Part shown: in pieces, positions 21,838 through 31,367 of the stretch
Numbering within the stretch: position 1 is the stretch's first letter
Layout of the letters: every line of letters starts with the position of its first letter
Assembly: GCA_030704615.1 (NCBI GenBank)
Contig: CM060732.1
Span: 75,869,053-75,933,052 of the forward strand
Reading direction: 5' to 3'
Source of the DNA: Takakia lepidozioides
Lineage: Eukaryota; Streptophyta; Takakiopsida; Takakiales; Takakiaceae
DNA: 64,000 nucleotides
Notes under the pieces: model-generated
Database searches by the model: none
Seen by the model: only the letters and a program-made list of their open reading frames with translations
Told to the model about the DNA's origin: nothing
Made by a program: the position numbers and the translations under genes

Positions 21838-24520
21838 GCTGTTCCCAACCCATCCTGCCAGGGGTACAGGCACAATTCCCTTGATAGAATTGAAGAGAGC
21901 GTCTCTTTGGTGAGAGAACCCCGGACAGCGTATCAGAAAATGAATATTGTCTTCAGATTGCCCACACAACGGACAATTGCCCTCTCCCTTTCCTCTCTGC
22001 TTCTGTTTGCTGTTCAAAGGTAGGCTTCCTGCCCTGAGTTTGAATTTTCAGTCTAGTGCCGAGAGTGGGTAGACCCTTGAGGTCATCCAAGATGTCCACC
22101 CCCATGTCACTGACTGGAAACAAGTTCAGGGAAGTTCTCTGCCTAACTTCATTTTCATCAGACAATCTCATGGCAACAGACATGGCTTCAGACACTACAG
22201 CCTCTAAGGAGATTGGTTGGAGTCTCCCCTATGCCTGTAAAGTCATCTGCAAACATAAGGGCTGGTATGGTGGTATCACCCACCCTTAACCCAAATCCTT
22301 CACTTTCCACATCCTCGAGGAGTTGATTGATGAAAACATTGAAGAGCAGAGGGGAGAGAGTACATCCTTGAGCTACACCTTGGTCTATGTCAAAGAAGTT
22401 GGACTTCTGTCCGTTAACAGTGACACAGCTTTTGGTGTGAGCATTCAAGTTGTGGACAACTCTCCACATCTTTCCCTTGATCCCACAAGACCAGAGGCGG
22501 AACCATAGGCCATCTCTCCACACTATGTCATAAGCCTTTTTGACATCCAGGAAAAAAACATAAGTGGGTTTCCCTTCTTTTTTCCTTCCCTGAATAATCT
22601 GGCTTAGAGTGAAGATATGATCCACACAGCCCTTGTTTCGCCGAAAGCCAGCTTGACCTTCGTGGAAACAACCTCTAGACTCCAGATCAACCTCGAGACG
22701 AGTACTTATAACTCTGCAGAATGTCTTGCCAACAGCATTGAGGAGCGTGATGCCACGGTAGTTCCCTGGTTCTTCTTTGTCACCCTTCTTGTATAGACTG
22801 ACAATGACCCCCTGTCGCCAGCGAAAGGGGATCATTTCAGTCTTCCAGATAAGGTTAAAGAGGAGAACTAGGGCCTCTATCATGGGATTGCCACCGTGCT
22901 TGATAAGCTCGTTGACAATACCATCAGGTCCACCAGCTTTATATCCATTTAAATGTTCAATTGCTTCCACAATCTCAGAAGAACTAATGGGAGCGTTATA
23001 AGCCATTGAAATATACTCCAGTTCATCAGGGCTGTTTTGAATCATAGGAACAATTTTTCCAACTGTGTCCCTCCATTCAGCAGAAGACCCCTCACTGTTA
23101 GACCTAGAAGTTCTGCCAAGGATACTGTAGTGATTTTCAAAGGTTTTGACAATGTCAACCGATGAAGTCACCACTGCACCTTTAGTAGTCTTCAGCGCTT
23201 GTACTTGCTGACCGTTTTTAGGCTTGTACAAACGTTGAAGGGCCAACCAGAATTTCTTGTCATTACCACCATGGTGGTTTGAGTTTATTTCACTGTATAA
23301 CTTATCCCAGTATAATTTCTTCTGAGACCTAACAAGCTGATTGATATCTTTCCGGAGCTGATAGTACCTCGCCCACAATTCTCTGTTGGTTTTCAAATTG
23401 CAGCACTCTTTATAGAGGGCTCGTCTCTCAGCTATCTTGAGTTTGATCTCATTGGTCCACCAATTAATAGCTCTACCACAGACAATTAGTTTCCTCCCAA
23501 TGATCTTGTCAGCCACGGAGGAGACGAAACTCTCCCAAGAGTCCACTGCTCTTTCGACTTCATTTCTTGCGTTGTCAGAGCGAGACTGAAGTTCTTGGAG
23601 CGATTGGACAAAATGAGGGAGAGCCTCTTGCAAGGCCTGGACGTACTCACCTTGACCTCCTCATTATGGAATTTTTCTATGCGCCACTTCCGAATCGAAC
23701 GTTTCACAGATCTGTTGGTGTTGGGAAAACACCTTTTGATCTCAGTCCAAACCAGGAAGTGGTCAGAGGTACCAATATCAGTTCTATCGATCAACACATT
23801 GGCACACTGGGGAAACAAATTTTTGTCCATTATGATATAGTCCACAATGGAACGTTCCCCAGTTTGGGATTTCTCACGAGTCCACTGCACTTGGTCACCT
23901 CTTGTCCTGTTATTCAAGGTCAAAAGCTGAAGCTCTTCCAGACAGTTAATTAACCGTCTGCCATTAGAATTCAGCTCGTCCTCACCAAAAGGCCCAATGA
24001 TATCGTCCTGATGGAGCCCTTTGCCCACCCGGGCATTGAAGTCACCCAATAGCACTACCTGACCTTTGGCAAGGAACGAAGCACAGTCCAGCTTTACATC
24101 TTCGAAGGCTTTGTCTGCGTCAACACTAAGGGTCCCCTCTGTGGGCATGTAAACACAACCCACAAAGAGGTCCTTCGTACTCATGCCGCCCTTCAGATTC
24201 AGTTTTAGCCAGATACTATGTTCGTACCTCAAACCCTTGTTGATAATTTCACAATTATCAAACAAGAGAACACGAACAAAGAATCCAACCCCTTTATGAC
24301 CGCGTTTGGCAGAGGCTGCCTTGAGAGTACACATCCTACCTGCCCATTTATAACCATTGACATCTCCAACCAGTTTATCCGAAGTTTCCCATGTTTCTTG
24401 CCCAGCACAGATATGAATATCATGAGTCCGAAGGACTTGTCCAACTTCGAGTTGTTTCCTTTGGTTAGTAAGCCCTGAGAAGTTGAAAGTGGCCAGCCGC
24501 AAGCCAACCCTTTGCATGTG
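21838..24520 (-). mobile_element. LINE retrotransposon copy inside CACTA element 2
   Basis: Minus strand. The endonuclease (24517-23650) has RLATFNFSGLTNQRKQLEVG, ICAGQETWE, LLGDFNARVGKG, SIVDYIIMD and TSDHFLVWTEIKRCF. The reverse transcriptase (23633-22200) has GYKAGGPDGIVNELIK, GNYRGITLLNAVGKTF, AGFRRNKGCVDHIF, FFLDVKKAYDIVWRDGLW, GVAQGCTLSPLLFNVFI and the catalytic LMFADDF. Then come LSDENEVRQRTSLNLFP and the zinc knuckle NCPLCGQSEDNIHFLIRCPG (near 21970). A single-base shift near 23650 separates endonuclease and RT. A deletion at about 22205 removes the segment just after FADD. It is close to intact but cannot move by itself. Confidence 0.92.
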
Positions 24521-25618
24521 AATTGTTTGTCGTCTAGGAGAAGCTTAGAAAGGAAATCTAAGGGGACATACAAGATGTCGTGCAGCAAAGAAAGTAGGCT
24601 ACGAAGACAGACATGACGGCGTTCAACCAAGGAAAAGCCACACCTTGCGATTGCGGTTGTCCCACCATCGTGAAGGATCTTTAAGAAACTAATGCCAGCT
24701 CTGCTCCGTGCTGTAAAATCAGAGCTGAGCGGGTAGAGATTGAAACACGGCCTGCTAAGACGAAGCTGACTCCCATGCATGTTTGCCCTCACTCCCGCTC
24801 GCTCACTCTAAGTCCCAGCCATCTCTCTCTCTCCCTCCCACTTGCTCTAAGTCTGTTCACCCTACCGTGATGGGCAACTTTTTAAGATTTTAAACCTTTT
24901 TATAAACCCTAAAAGCCCCTTTTGGATTTTTTTTTTCTTTTTTTTCTTTTCTTAAAGGAAACCACGGGCCCTTGAGGAGGGGGAAAATTTCACCCGCCTT
25001 CATTTATGGGCCATAAGACCTACAGGATGATCAACGCCCAGACATACCGTCACGAACAATCCCACATACAGGATAAGGGCAGCGGGTTTGAATCCCAAAC
25101 CACCAGGGCGACACACTGTGCCACTTACTCTATCATGTGTTTTTCTTTAAATCTTTTTGCACTTTTTTGTTTTTGTTTTTTTTAATTCATTCTAGTGGTC
25201 AGAGTCTCCGTTTTTTCAAAATATAAATACTCATATATTATATATATAACCAGAAAAGCATGTGTTGACACGTGCAGTCATGTAGTGATTTATTTATGTG
25301 ATGATCTGGCAGAATGCATTAGAATGAGAGTCATGAAGTCATATGTCTGTCTAGCAATATGTACACGTCATTCTAGTGTAGCCATGACCGTGACTAGTAG
25401 TCATATCTGCCATGCCAATATTCGTGGTCAAACATGTTTGACCTGTGTTGCGCAGAGTCCGGAGCCATGCAGTCGCATATACGCCTTCCCCAGACTTGCA
25501 TTATGACTTCAAAAACATTTTACGACTGCAAATGGCATTTCTGCCACAAATCTGCCATGACTACGCACCCATGGGAGTCATAAAAGCCGCAATCTGTTGT
25601 AGTGACACAGACATAGAA

Positions 25619-25906
25619 GTGAATGTCGGCACCGACATTCATTTTGGATCGTTGATTACAATGCTAACAAAGCCTAACGATTTCACACCAGAGGCAACAC
25701 AGTTTCCAGTAGGACATTCAACATATAAAACATATAATAAATCTCAGGAGCTCACAACAGCTCTGGAAGTGAATGTCGTCAACGCCATTCACCAAATTCC
25801 ATTCAAGGACACTGCAAATACACCCTAAGTTCCTAATCCAGGTGAATGCAATCTCTAGGTTTGGAAGGACACATACATAGAAGTGAATGTCAGCACCGGC
25901 ATTCAC
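25619..25906. repeat. Tandem duplicates with palindromes in intron 4
   Basis: Three ~24 bp palindromes lie at 25619-25642 (arms GTGAATGTCGG/CCGACATTCAT), 25769-25792 and 25883-25906. The sequence around them is a tandem duplication of ~264 bp: CACAACAGCTCTGGA, AATTCCATTCAAGGACACTG and CTTTGGATC each occur in both copies. The first copy is cut by CACTA element 2 and continues at 19290-19417. Confidence 0.85.
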
Positions 25907-25986
25907 TTTGGATCTGTGATTACACTGCTAACAAAGTCTAACGATTTCTCACAAGAGGCAACACAGTTTCTAGTAGGACATTGCAC

Positions 25987-26438
25987 CTGTACACAACTCG
26001 TATCTTGGCCCACTCTCCCCCAACCTGACTGCCAAAGTCGTTGGACCGCAAAATGTTACCGTCCTTGGAGAACTCCCGGAAAAAACAGTATCTCCAGGTG
26101 AGACCTCTCCACTTCCTTATGTATGCCTCCAATGTCATTTGAGGCGGGGAAACAATAGAAATGTTCAAGTCCTTCAAAGTCTGCTCTAGCACAATGGTGG
26201 CGCGCTTCTCCAGCTGCACATGCTTGTCATAGTGAGATTTGATCTGCAGAAGGAACTCATCACCAAGGCCAGGATCTACTATTCTAAGCTGCTTTCCAAA
26301 GGCGGACATCAGTTTGGTTCTGCGGATTTCATACTCCTTCTTTATTGCTGCTTCCACACCCTTTGATGTCCTAAGTTCCTCTGTTGTAGTGCGGTAGTAT
26401 TCGGATTTCCCCTTCTCAGCTGCCTCTGCCAGTTCTTG
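25987..26438 (-). pseudogene. Exon 4 of the ParB/methyltransferase-like gene
   Basis: It begins after acceptor caatgcag and reads QELAEAAEKGKSEYYRTTTE, EAAIKKEYEIRRTKLMSAFG, DPGLGDEFLLQIKSHYDKHV, LEAYIRKWRGLTWRYCFF and GEWAKIRVVYR, ending in donor TACAG|gtgcaat (phase 2). It is helical and charged, with no catalytic motif visible. The next exon starts with the single base needed to complete the Arg codon, 6.8 kb away. Confidence 0.65.
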
Positions 26439-26499
26439 CTGCATTGATCAAAATATGGATGAGTACAAAACGAAATACAAACATGTATTCAGAAAGACA

Positions 26500-26715
26500 A
26501 GTGAGTACAGGCTCGACCTTATTGTATACATGTACTCCAGAAACGCCTCTCGAGTCAAAGAATACCAAATGCCTGCAACTCTTCCTGTTTCGCACTTCTT
26601 GATTATATCGGGGTGGAGTACTGTGCGAAAATCATCCAGCTTCATCAGACCAATCCTCTGAATTCGGAACAATGTGTGGACCAAGCTTGTTGTCACATGA
26701 GATTTCTCTGTCGAT
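26500..26715 (-). pseudogene. Exon 3 of the ParB/methyltransferase-like gene
   Basis: It follows acceptor tttttgcag at 26716-26724 and completes the split Lys codon of exon 2. It reads STEKSHVTTSLVHTLFRIQR, LMKLDDFRTVLHPDIIKKCE and GRVAGIWYSLTREAFLEYM. The position right after the DGNHR region and an N-rich turn matches the helical segment following the ParB nuclease-like fold. The 3' border could not be fixed because no donor gives the phase exon 4 needs. Confidence 0.55.
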
Positions 26716-26811
26716 CTGCAAAAAGATTGGAAACAATGCATTGGTAAACATCGTTTTTTGGTGGGATTAACAAGACATTGGAGAGGCAATGGAGTCTCTA
26801 GGATGACTTAC

Positions 26812-27441
26812 TTGTTCACGTCGTGCATAGTTGTAAGAAGCCTAGCAATGTCGTTTCCAGGATCCAAAACCATTGCCTCTACAGCAACATGCTTGTCTTT
26901 GTCTTTCGCATGATGTTTCTGAATGTATCCCATCCATGCCAGCAAATCGGTGGTTGCCGTCCCAGACGTAGAACATGTGGTTGCAGAATTGCTGGGTGTT
27001 TCTTCCCATCATGAGGCCCAGCTCGAACTCCTCATTAACATCCTTCCAGCACTCATCCCAGGTATCTGTGATCTCAGGAGACACTAATGTGCTTTTCCCA
27101 TTTGTATCCGTCAGTGACACATAAAAAACTTGTGCACCAAGTCTGTATCCATGCACGAAATCAGTTTCCAATTTTGTAATGTCATGGGAAAGAGGGGGAC
27201 GCACAACAGGCATAGATATCATCCGACATAGTGGGATGTCCAGACGCCCTCCAGAGACGAGCATGTCCCTAATAACCTCATGAGAGTTTACCTTCTGGAA
27301 TGACATGAGTTCTTTCACCTTGTCAAGGTAGTGCACTTCAGGTTCAGCTGCTTCATCGCTATTCTTAGAGCTCTTGGCAGACTCGTCCCCATCTCCATAA
27401 CCTTTTGCCTCTGTTCCTCTCTGCTTGGACTTCACAGTTTT
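26812..27441 (-). pseudogene. Exon 2: ParB/Srx-like region with DGNHR
   Basis: Acceptor cgtgcag precedes KTVKSKQRGTEAKGYGDGDE. The core reads VHYLDKVKELMSFQKVNSHE, VSGGRLDIPLCRMISMPVVR, LETDFVHGYRLGAQVFYVSL, WDECWKDVNEEFELG and MFYVWDGNHRFA. A one-base insertion near 26940 shifts the frame, after which AWMGYIQKHHAKDKDKHVAV, EAMVLDPGNDIARLLTTMHD continue, ending in donor AACAA|gtaagt. The D-G-x-H-R signature preceded by a hydrophobic strand is the hallmark of ParB/sulfiredoxin-fold proteins. In bacteria and phages ParB-like domains are often joined to DNA methylases. Confidence 0.6.
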
Positions 27442-27485
27442 CTGCACGATGCCATGCCAATCAGACAGTGAGTATTGTGCAAATA

Positions 27486-28416
27486 GTGAACGTCGGTACC
27501 GACCATCAGTCTGTCTCGTCTCAAATAACAGTGAATGGCGGCAGCGACATTCACAACCATCTACACAAGCAAAGCTGATCTAGACGAATGCAAACCAAAA
27601 CAATATGACTACATAGTGATGGTCGGTACCGACAATCACTATGTTTTTGGGCAAACAGGTACAGAGAGGTTCTGAGCATTAGCGAACGGCGTTAACGACA
27701 ATAAAAAAACATTGCATTTGAAGGACCTGCTGGATCGGTTTGGTGCAATGAAAGATATGTCTAAGTGATTGGCAGCACTGACACTCACTCTAGTTTAGGG
27801 CAGAAAGTGAGTGCAGATAAGTCAGAGAGACTCCATTGTGATGATCGTCACAAACACTCACTGTTTCTTGTCTGTCTCAAACGTACTTTGCAATCGATAC
27901 TCTAAATGAATCTACAGTATGGTCTCTAAAAAAGTGATTGGCGGTACCGCCATTCCACTTCCCTAATCTGTTCAACCCGAAACATAGAAAATGCAATGCA
28001 AGACTATATGACTGAATATGCCGACCATCACTCTCTCTCCACGCATATAGGTACAGGAAGCTCATGAGGAGAATCGAATGGCGTTAACGACACTCACACT
28101 ACACTAGAATCGAATGCATTGCTTTTGATGTAAGTCAATACTGGATCATAGTTACTTTCGGCACCAACACTCACTTTCGGTTGTATCAGAATGAGAGTTT
28201 TGAAAAGAAAGAGAATGACGTTGCCGACAATCACAGGTTCCTGCTACAGAATGAAAGAGAAGAAGTGCTTGAAAGACAATCAGATTGACTCTATAATATG
28301 AAGAACAGTGAATAGCGGTACCGCCAGTTACAAACTGCTGGTGTGGAAAACCATAAACAGAGGAGTACAAAGCAAATTAACATGGCTTCATAGTGATGGT
28401 CGGTACCGACCATCAC
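27486..28416. repeat. Array of 13 palindromes filling intron 1
   Basis: About 24 bp palindromes start near 27486, 27531, 27616, 27682, 27765, 27838, 27934, 28010, 28073, 28149, 28211, 28308 and 28393. Spacing is 45-97 bp, mean about 76. The outer arms are GTGAAT or GTGATG with their inverse, and the centre is usually GGTACC, GTTAAC or GGCACC. The last copy (28393-28416) is a perfect 24 bp palindrome with half-site GTGATGGTCGGT. Compensating changes on both arms (GGTCGG/CCGACC, GGCGG/CCGCC) suggest the pairing itself is kept. Sequences between copies differ from each other. The array lies wholly inside the inferred intron 27442-28485. Confidence 0.85.
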
Positions 28417-28485
28417 TTTCTAGGACATTGCACTCACTCTCTTCGTAGATCTATAAACAGGTTATGGAAGGTAGAGAACACTTAC

Positions 28486-28791
28486 TGGCGCCTTCTTAGG
28501 TTTTGAATTTGGATCCCCTTCTGCAGCTTTCCTCTTCCCTCTCTCATCTGCTGGAATTTATGTCTGCTCTAGGGTTTGTAGACCTTCTCCCGGTTCAACG
28601 TTCCCCGGACTTCCACCTCCTTCAGTTTCCCTGCGAATCAGCTCTGCTTCCACAGTCTGGTTTCCATCGCTCACTGTTCTCTCTGACTGTGTGACAGCTG
28701 CAACCTCATTCTCGGTCTGCTCTTGTGTTGCAGTCTTCGCGTTCACCTGCTGCCTTGGCCCTGTGTTCTCCATCAAACGACGCCTCGTCAT
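28486..28791 (-). pseudogene. Exon 1 of the ParB/methyltransferase-like gene
   Basis: The ATG is at 28791. The protein starts MTRRRLMENTGPRQQ, is polar and Glu/Thr/Gln-rich, meets an in-frame TAA at 28558-28560, and then continues in the same frame with IPADERGKRKAAEGDPNSKP to donor CCA|gtaagt. The KRK...KPKK cluster could be a nuclear localisation signal. The in-frame continuation and good donor argue that the stop is a mutation. Confidence 0.55.
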
Positions 28792-29633
28792 TTGCTCTCT
28801 TGCTGTGAGTTCTCTCTAAGGGAAGTAAAATAAAGTGACTTCCTTCTTTTTCGTATTGTAGAAGGAACCCTCTCCAGCTTGACTACCTCTCTCCCTCTAA
28901 GTGCGGAAACTAGAAAGACAAAGTGACTCTCGATTTCTTGCGGAGTCGCGTGCGTTGGGGATTGTCTCTAGAAGCATCGGATTCCCTCTTGCGTGACTGT
29001 TACACAAATGTCGTTCCCTTATTAGTGCACCTGCCAGCCATTAGTGGACAGCTGTTTGTCTGCAATGTAGTAATCAATGTCTGACGTGTGTCGCCCGTGT
29101 CGTTTATTTGAACGGTTTCAATAATTGAAAATAACAATGGGGCCATCTGGCGCACAAAATCAGACTAATAAATGTAAATGAACGAGTGTTTGATGAATTT
29201 TTTTTTAATATCATATACATTCATCCTTGTAAGTCAACCCCATGTACGTTTCACAGTTTGGACTTTTCAGGTGCGCATGAACATTGGTACTAGTATAAAG
29301 ATGCATTTACTTCATCTGCTATCCCACCCTCAGATCCTTTGGCACACTTCCGAGAAGTCGGCTGGTTATTATGTTTATTGATGAGGTTCTGAATAAAGGT
29401 TTAACAACTACCGAAATTGCTCATAGGGATACTCTGTCTACAGGGCCCACAAAAAAAGTAATTAAAATGGACGGCTGCATGTGTGGAAGGAATAACAGAA
29501 TATGCACAATCATCATGTGAGCTTTCTCCGCGATATTCTCTGCTCATTCTTCTATAGTGTTTTGGAGACCTTAGTTAATAGATTTCACTGAAGAGTTGCG
29601 ATAACAAGGCATCTTCGTACGAGAGGAGGGAAG
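28792..29633. promoter_or_regulatory. Shared upstream region of two divergent genes
   Basis: This 842 bp gap lies between the start of the minus-strand ParB/methyltransferase-like gene and the start of the plus-strand gene at 29634. It is AT-rich in its centre and holds no repeat or ORF that I recognise. A shared promoter is an inference from the layout only. Confidence 0.4.
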
Positions 29634-30134
29634 ATGGCTTCCTCTGAAGCAGAGTTCTTCTCTGACGACAAACCAGTGCCGTTCTCCAAGGAAGCCCTTA
29701 ACAATGGATTCGCAATTGTCCTGGAACATGTCTTGGTTACTCGGTTTGAGCTTCAGAATGGCTCCATCTTTTTGGGGAAAGAGGTGTACGATTTGGAAGG
29801 GAAGTTGTTGAAATACTATTTCCAAAACCGTGATGAGACGGCTCATGTCAGCCAGTGGAGACTGCGCCCTGGTCGATACAGAGTACTTGGAGAGCCTCGG
29901 CGAAAGTCCCTTGGATTATATGTGACGCTCGGGACTGTTGCTTCAGTCGTTGAAGACAAGAGGGAGGTGGTGGTGAAAAAAGAACAGACGTCCTCCATTC
30001 CAATCGTTGAGCTTTCAGATTCGTCCGATGATGACATAAGTGAAATTCCAAATCCAGGCCTTCCTATTGTAGTTGGGGAAGCGGATGAAGAAGAGATTTG
30101 TAGTGTCATTCCAAAACTACGGGCGATGGGATGA
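29634..30134 (+). CDS. Unknown acidic protein with SUMO-interacting-type motif
   Basis: 166 residues from ATG at 29634, in a good plant start context (AAGATGGCT). It begins MASSEAEFFSDDKPVPFSKE, has a beta-rich middle (FAIVLEHVLVTRFELQNGSI, HVSQWRLRPGRYRVLG) and a C-terminal SIPIVELSDSSDDD. That stretch of hydrophobics followed by acidic/Ser residues is the classic SUMO-interacting motif. After the TGA at 30132 the same frame continues with MAGFKSELRGIDWESLKPVK and ILFELPPPP to a TGA at 30249, so the ancestral protein may have been about 204 residues. The family is not recognised. It is divergent to the ParB/methyltransferase-like gene and lies inside the same inverted-repeat bracket. Confidence 0.6.
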   Translation: MASSEAEFFSDDKPVPFSKEALNNGFAIVLEHVLVTRFELQNGSIFLGKEVYDLEGKLLKYYFQNRDETAHVSQWRLRPGRYRVLGEPRRKSLGLYVTLGTVASVVEDKREVVVKKEQTSSIPIVELSDSSDDDISEIPNPGLPIVVGEADEEEICSVIPKLRAMG

Positions 30135-30465
30135 ATGGCAGGTTTCAAAAGCGAGTTGCGAGGAATTGATTGGGAATCTTTGAAGCCTGTGAAGTTCCTG
30201 CCAGAGACTTTTGATGGCGATATCCTATTCGAGCTGCCTCCTCCTCCGTGAGTTGGAGGTGTAACAATTATGATGCATGGAATGGACAAGAAACACGACG
30301 GGAACCCGTGGTGTAGAACAAAAACATCCAATATTCAAAATGATGACAAGCTTGTTTTCAGGAGAACAGTTTGCAATGGACACATTAGGTATGATAATTT
30401 GAATTGCAGACACTTTCTTTAGTCTGGGGTTCATAATCAAAGCGAGTGGGAGGGTCTGGCGGAAA

Positions 30466-30882
30466 ATAATCACCAAAAGCACCTTGAGCGATTGGGGAAG
30501 ATAACTGTGCGCCATCGCCACTAGCAAGCCACCTCCAGCAAAGCAAAGGAGAAGTGAAGCATACAAGCACACTTGCTAGGTTTAAGAAGGGAGAGAGAGC
30601 TACTTGGATCCCCACACAAGCGCCGCTGCAAAAATTAAAAGCCAGAGGAGGGAAAGAGACGATGCATTCACAAAATTGTCTCCAGCCTGTAAGAAAAAAC
30701 AAAGCGTCGCCATTGCGCATCCCCAGGAGATCGCCCAGCACGGGTACAATGCAGCAAACATGGTAGTAGCAAAACGCAGACGCCATAACGCTCTTCCCGC
30801 GAGCTCAAAAGCACTGCTCGTGCTTCTGACGGCGGGAGAGACATCCTAGGGCTCTTGCCCCATTTTTCATCAACTACAATAC
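30466..30882 (-). repeat. Right arm of the ~415 bp inverted repeat
   Basis: Reverse complement of 12660-13075, as seen from GATGAAAAATGGGGCAAG (at 30880, reading left) through CCCTTCTTAAACCTAGCAAG to CCCCAATCGCTCAAGGT. The outer edges of both arms are the GATGAAAAAT ends. Together they bracket 18.2 kb. Confidence 0.85.
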
Positions 30883-31367
30883 CCCTCGACCCTACGCATC
30901 TCATCTACGTGGTGCTGGGGGAACCAACTGGTCACATCGGACACAAGCTTTGGCAAAAATTCTAGCAGACCGGCGCGAAATGCCTCCCGTGCAATGTGAT
31001 TGCGAGCTTGGGCATCAAGTCGTGGGTGCAATATGCGTAGTATACGACGCATCAATACTTATATCGTAATTTGGTTTCATGTATGCTTACCAATCATACT
31101 ATATTATTAGATATACCAAATGTACTATGAATGAAGGTTAACGAGAGGGGGTGGAAAAAAACTCATCTTTGCCGCATCGGCAATCAAGTTCCTCGCGTAA
31201 TATTTTTCGACAATATGCGGTCGACGCCTCGGTGGTCTGGTGCCACCCAGCGGTATCCATGCCCAACACTTAGTGCACCAACACTCAATCCTGTTGGGGG
31301 GGGGGGGGGGGTTCAAAGGTGGACGTGCGTGGGCGTTGTGCCTCTGGACTAGCAGGGCTCTCACCAC
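30870..31367 (-). pseudogene. Unidentified minus-strand coding remnants
   Basis: Two short open stretches look protein-like: GGTRPPRRRPHIVEKYYARN with LIADAAKMSFFPPPL (31270-31125) and ILHPRLDAQARNHIAREAFR with LVSDVTSWFPQHHVDEMRRV (31040-30875). The composition is balanced and differs from the surrounding repeats. I do not recognise a family. They could be exons of a lost gene or parts of a transposon. Confidence 0.3.

Larger units (their letters stand above)
19418..25604. mobile_element. CACTA element 2 (non-autonomous, 6187 bp)
   Basis: The left end is CACTACAACAAAAAGCGGCT at 19418 and the right end at 25604 is the inverse of CACTACAACAGATTGCGGCT. The 3 bp flanks are ACA at 19415-19417 and ACA at 25605-25607. 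An empty paralogue is present at 25861-25885 (TTGGAAGGACACATACATAG), part of a local tandem duplication. The first ~2.4 kb and last ~1 kb match element 1 closely. The difference is in the centre: element 2 keeps a ~2.7 kb LINE that element 1 lost, while element 1 has the 415 bp tandem duplication. It lies in an intron of the ParB/methyltransferase-like gene and has no transposase of its own. Confidence 0.93.
13510..28791 (-). pseudogene. ParB-like / DNA methyltransferase-like gene, broken by two transposons
   Basis: I assembled one minus-strand gene from pieces that share splice phase. Exon 1 is 28791-28486, exon 2 27441-26812, exon 3 from 26715 to near 26500, exon 4 26438-25987, exon 5 19173-18541 continuing at 14291-14256 beyond a transposon, exon 6 14145-13857, and exon 7 13763 to about 13510. 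Most joins fit: exon 2 to 3 gives a split AAA codon, exon 4 to 5 gives VVYR|CTKYVL, exon 6 to 7 joins in phase 1. The exon 3/4 border is unresolved. The middle carries a ParB/Srx-type DGNHR motif and the end resembles a beta-class N4/N6 DNA methyltransferase. Lesions are an in-frame TAA at 28558, +1 shifts near 26940, 18776 and 13660, TAG near 18579 and at 14062, and a TIR element in exon 5. CACTA element 2 sits in intron 4. The beginning of the C-terminal FxGxG motif I was not found. Confidence 0.6.

Noticed and set aside
27486-28416. CRISPR-like array
   Set aside because: The repeats are imperfect palindromes differing in sequence, spacing varies from 45 to 97 bp, there is no leader or cas gene, and the site is a plant intron.
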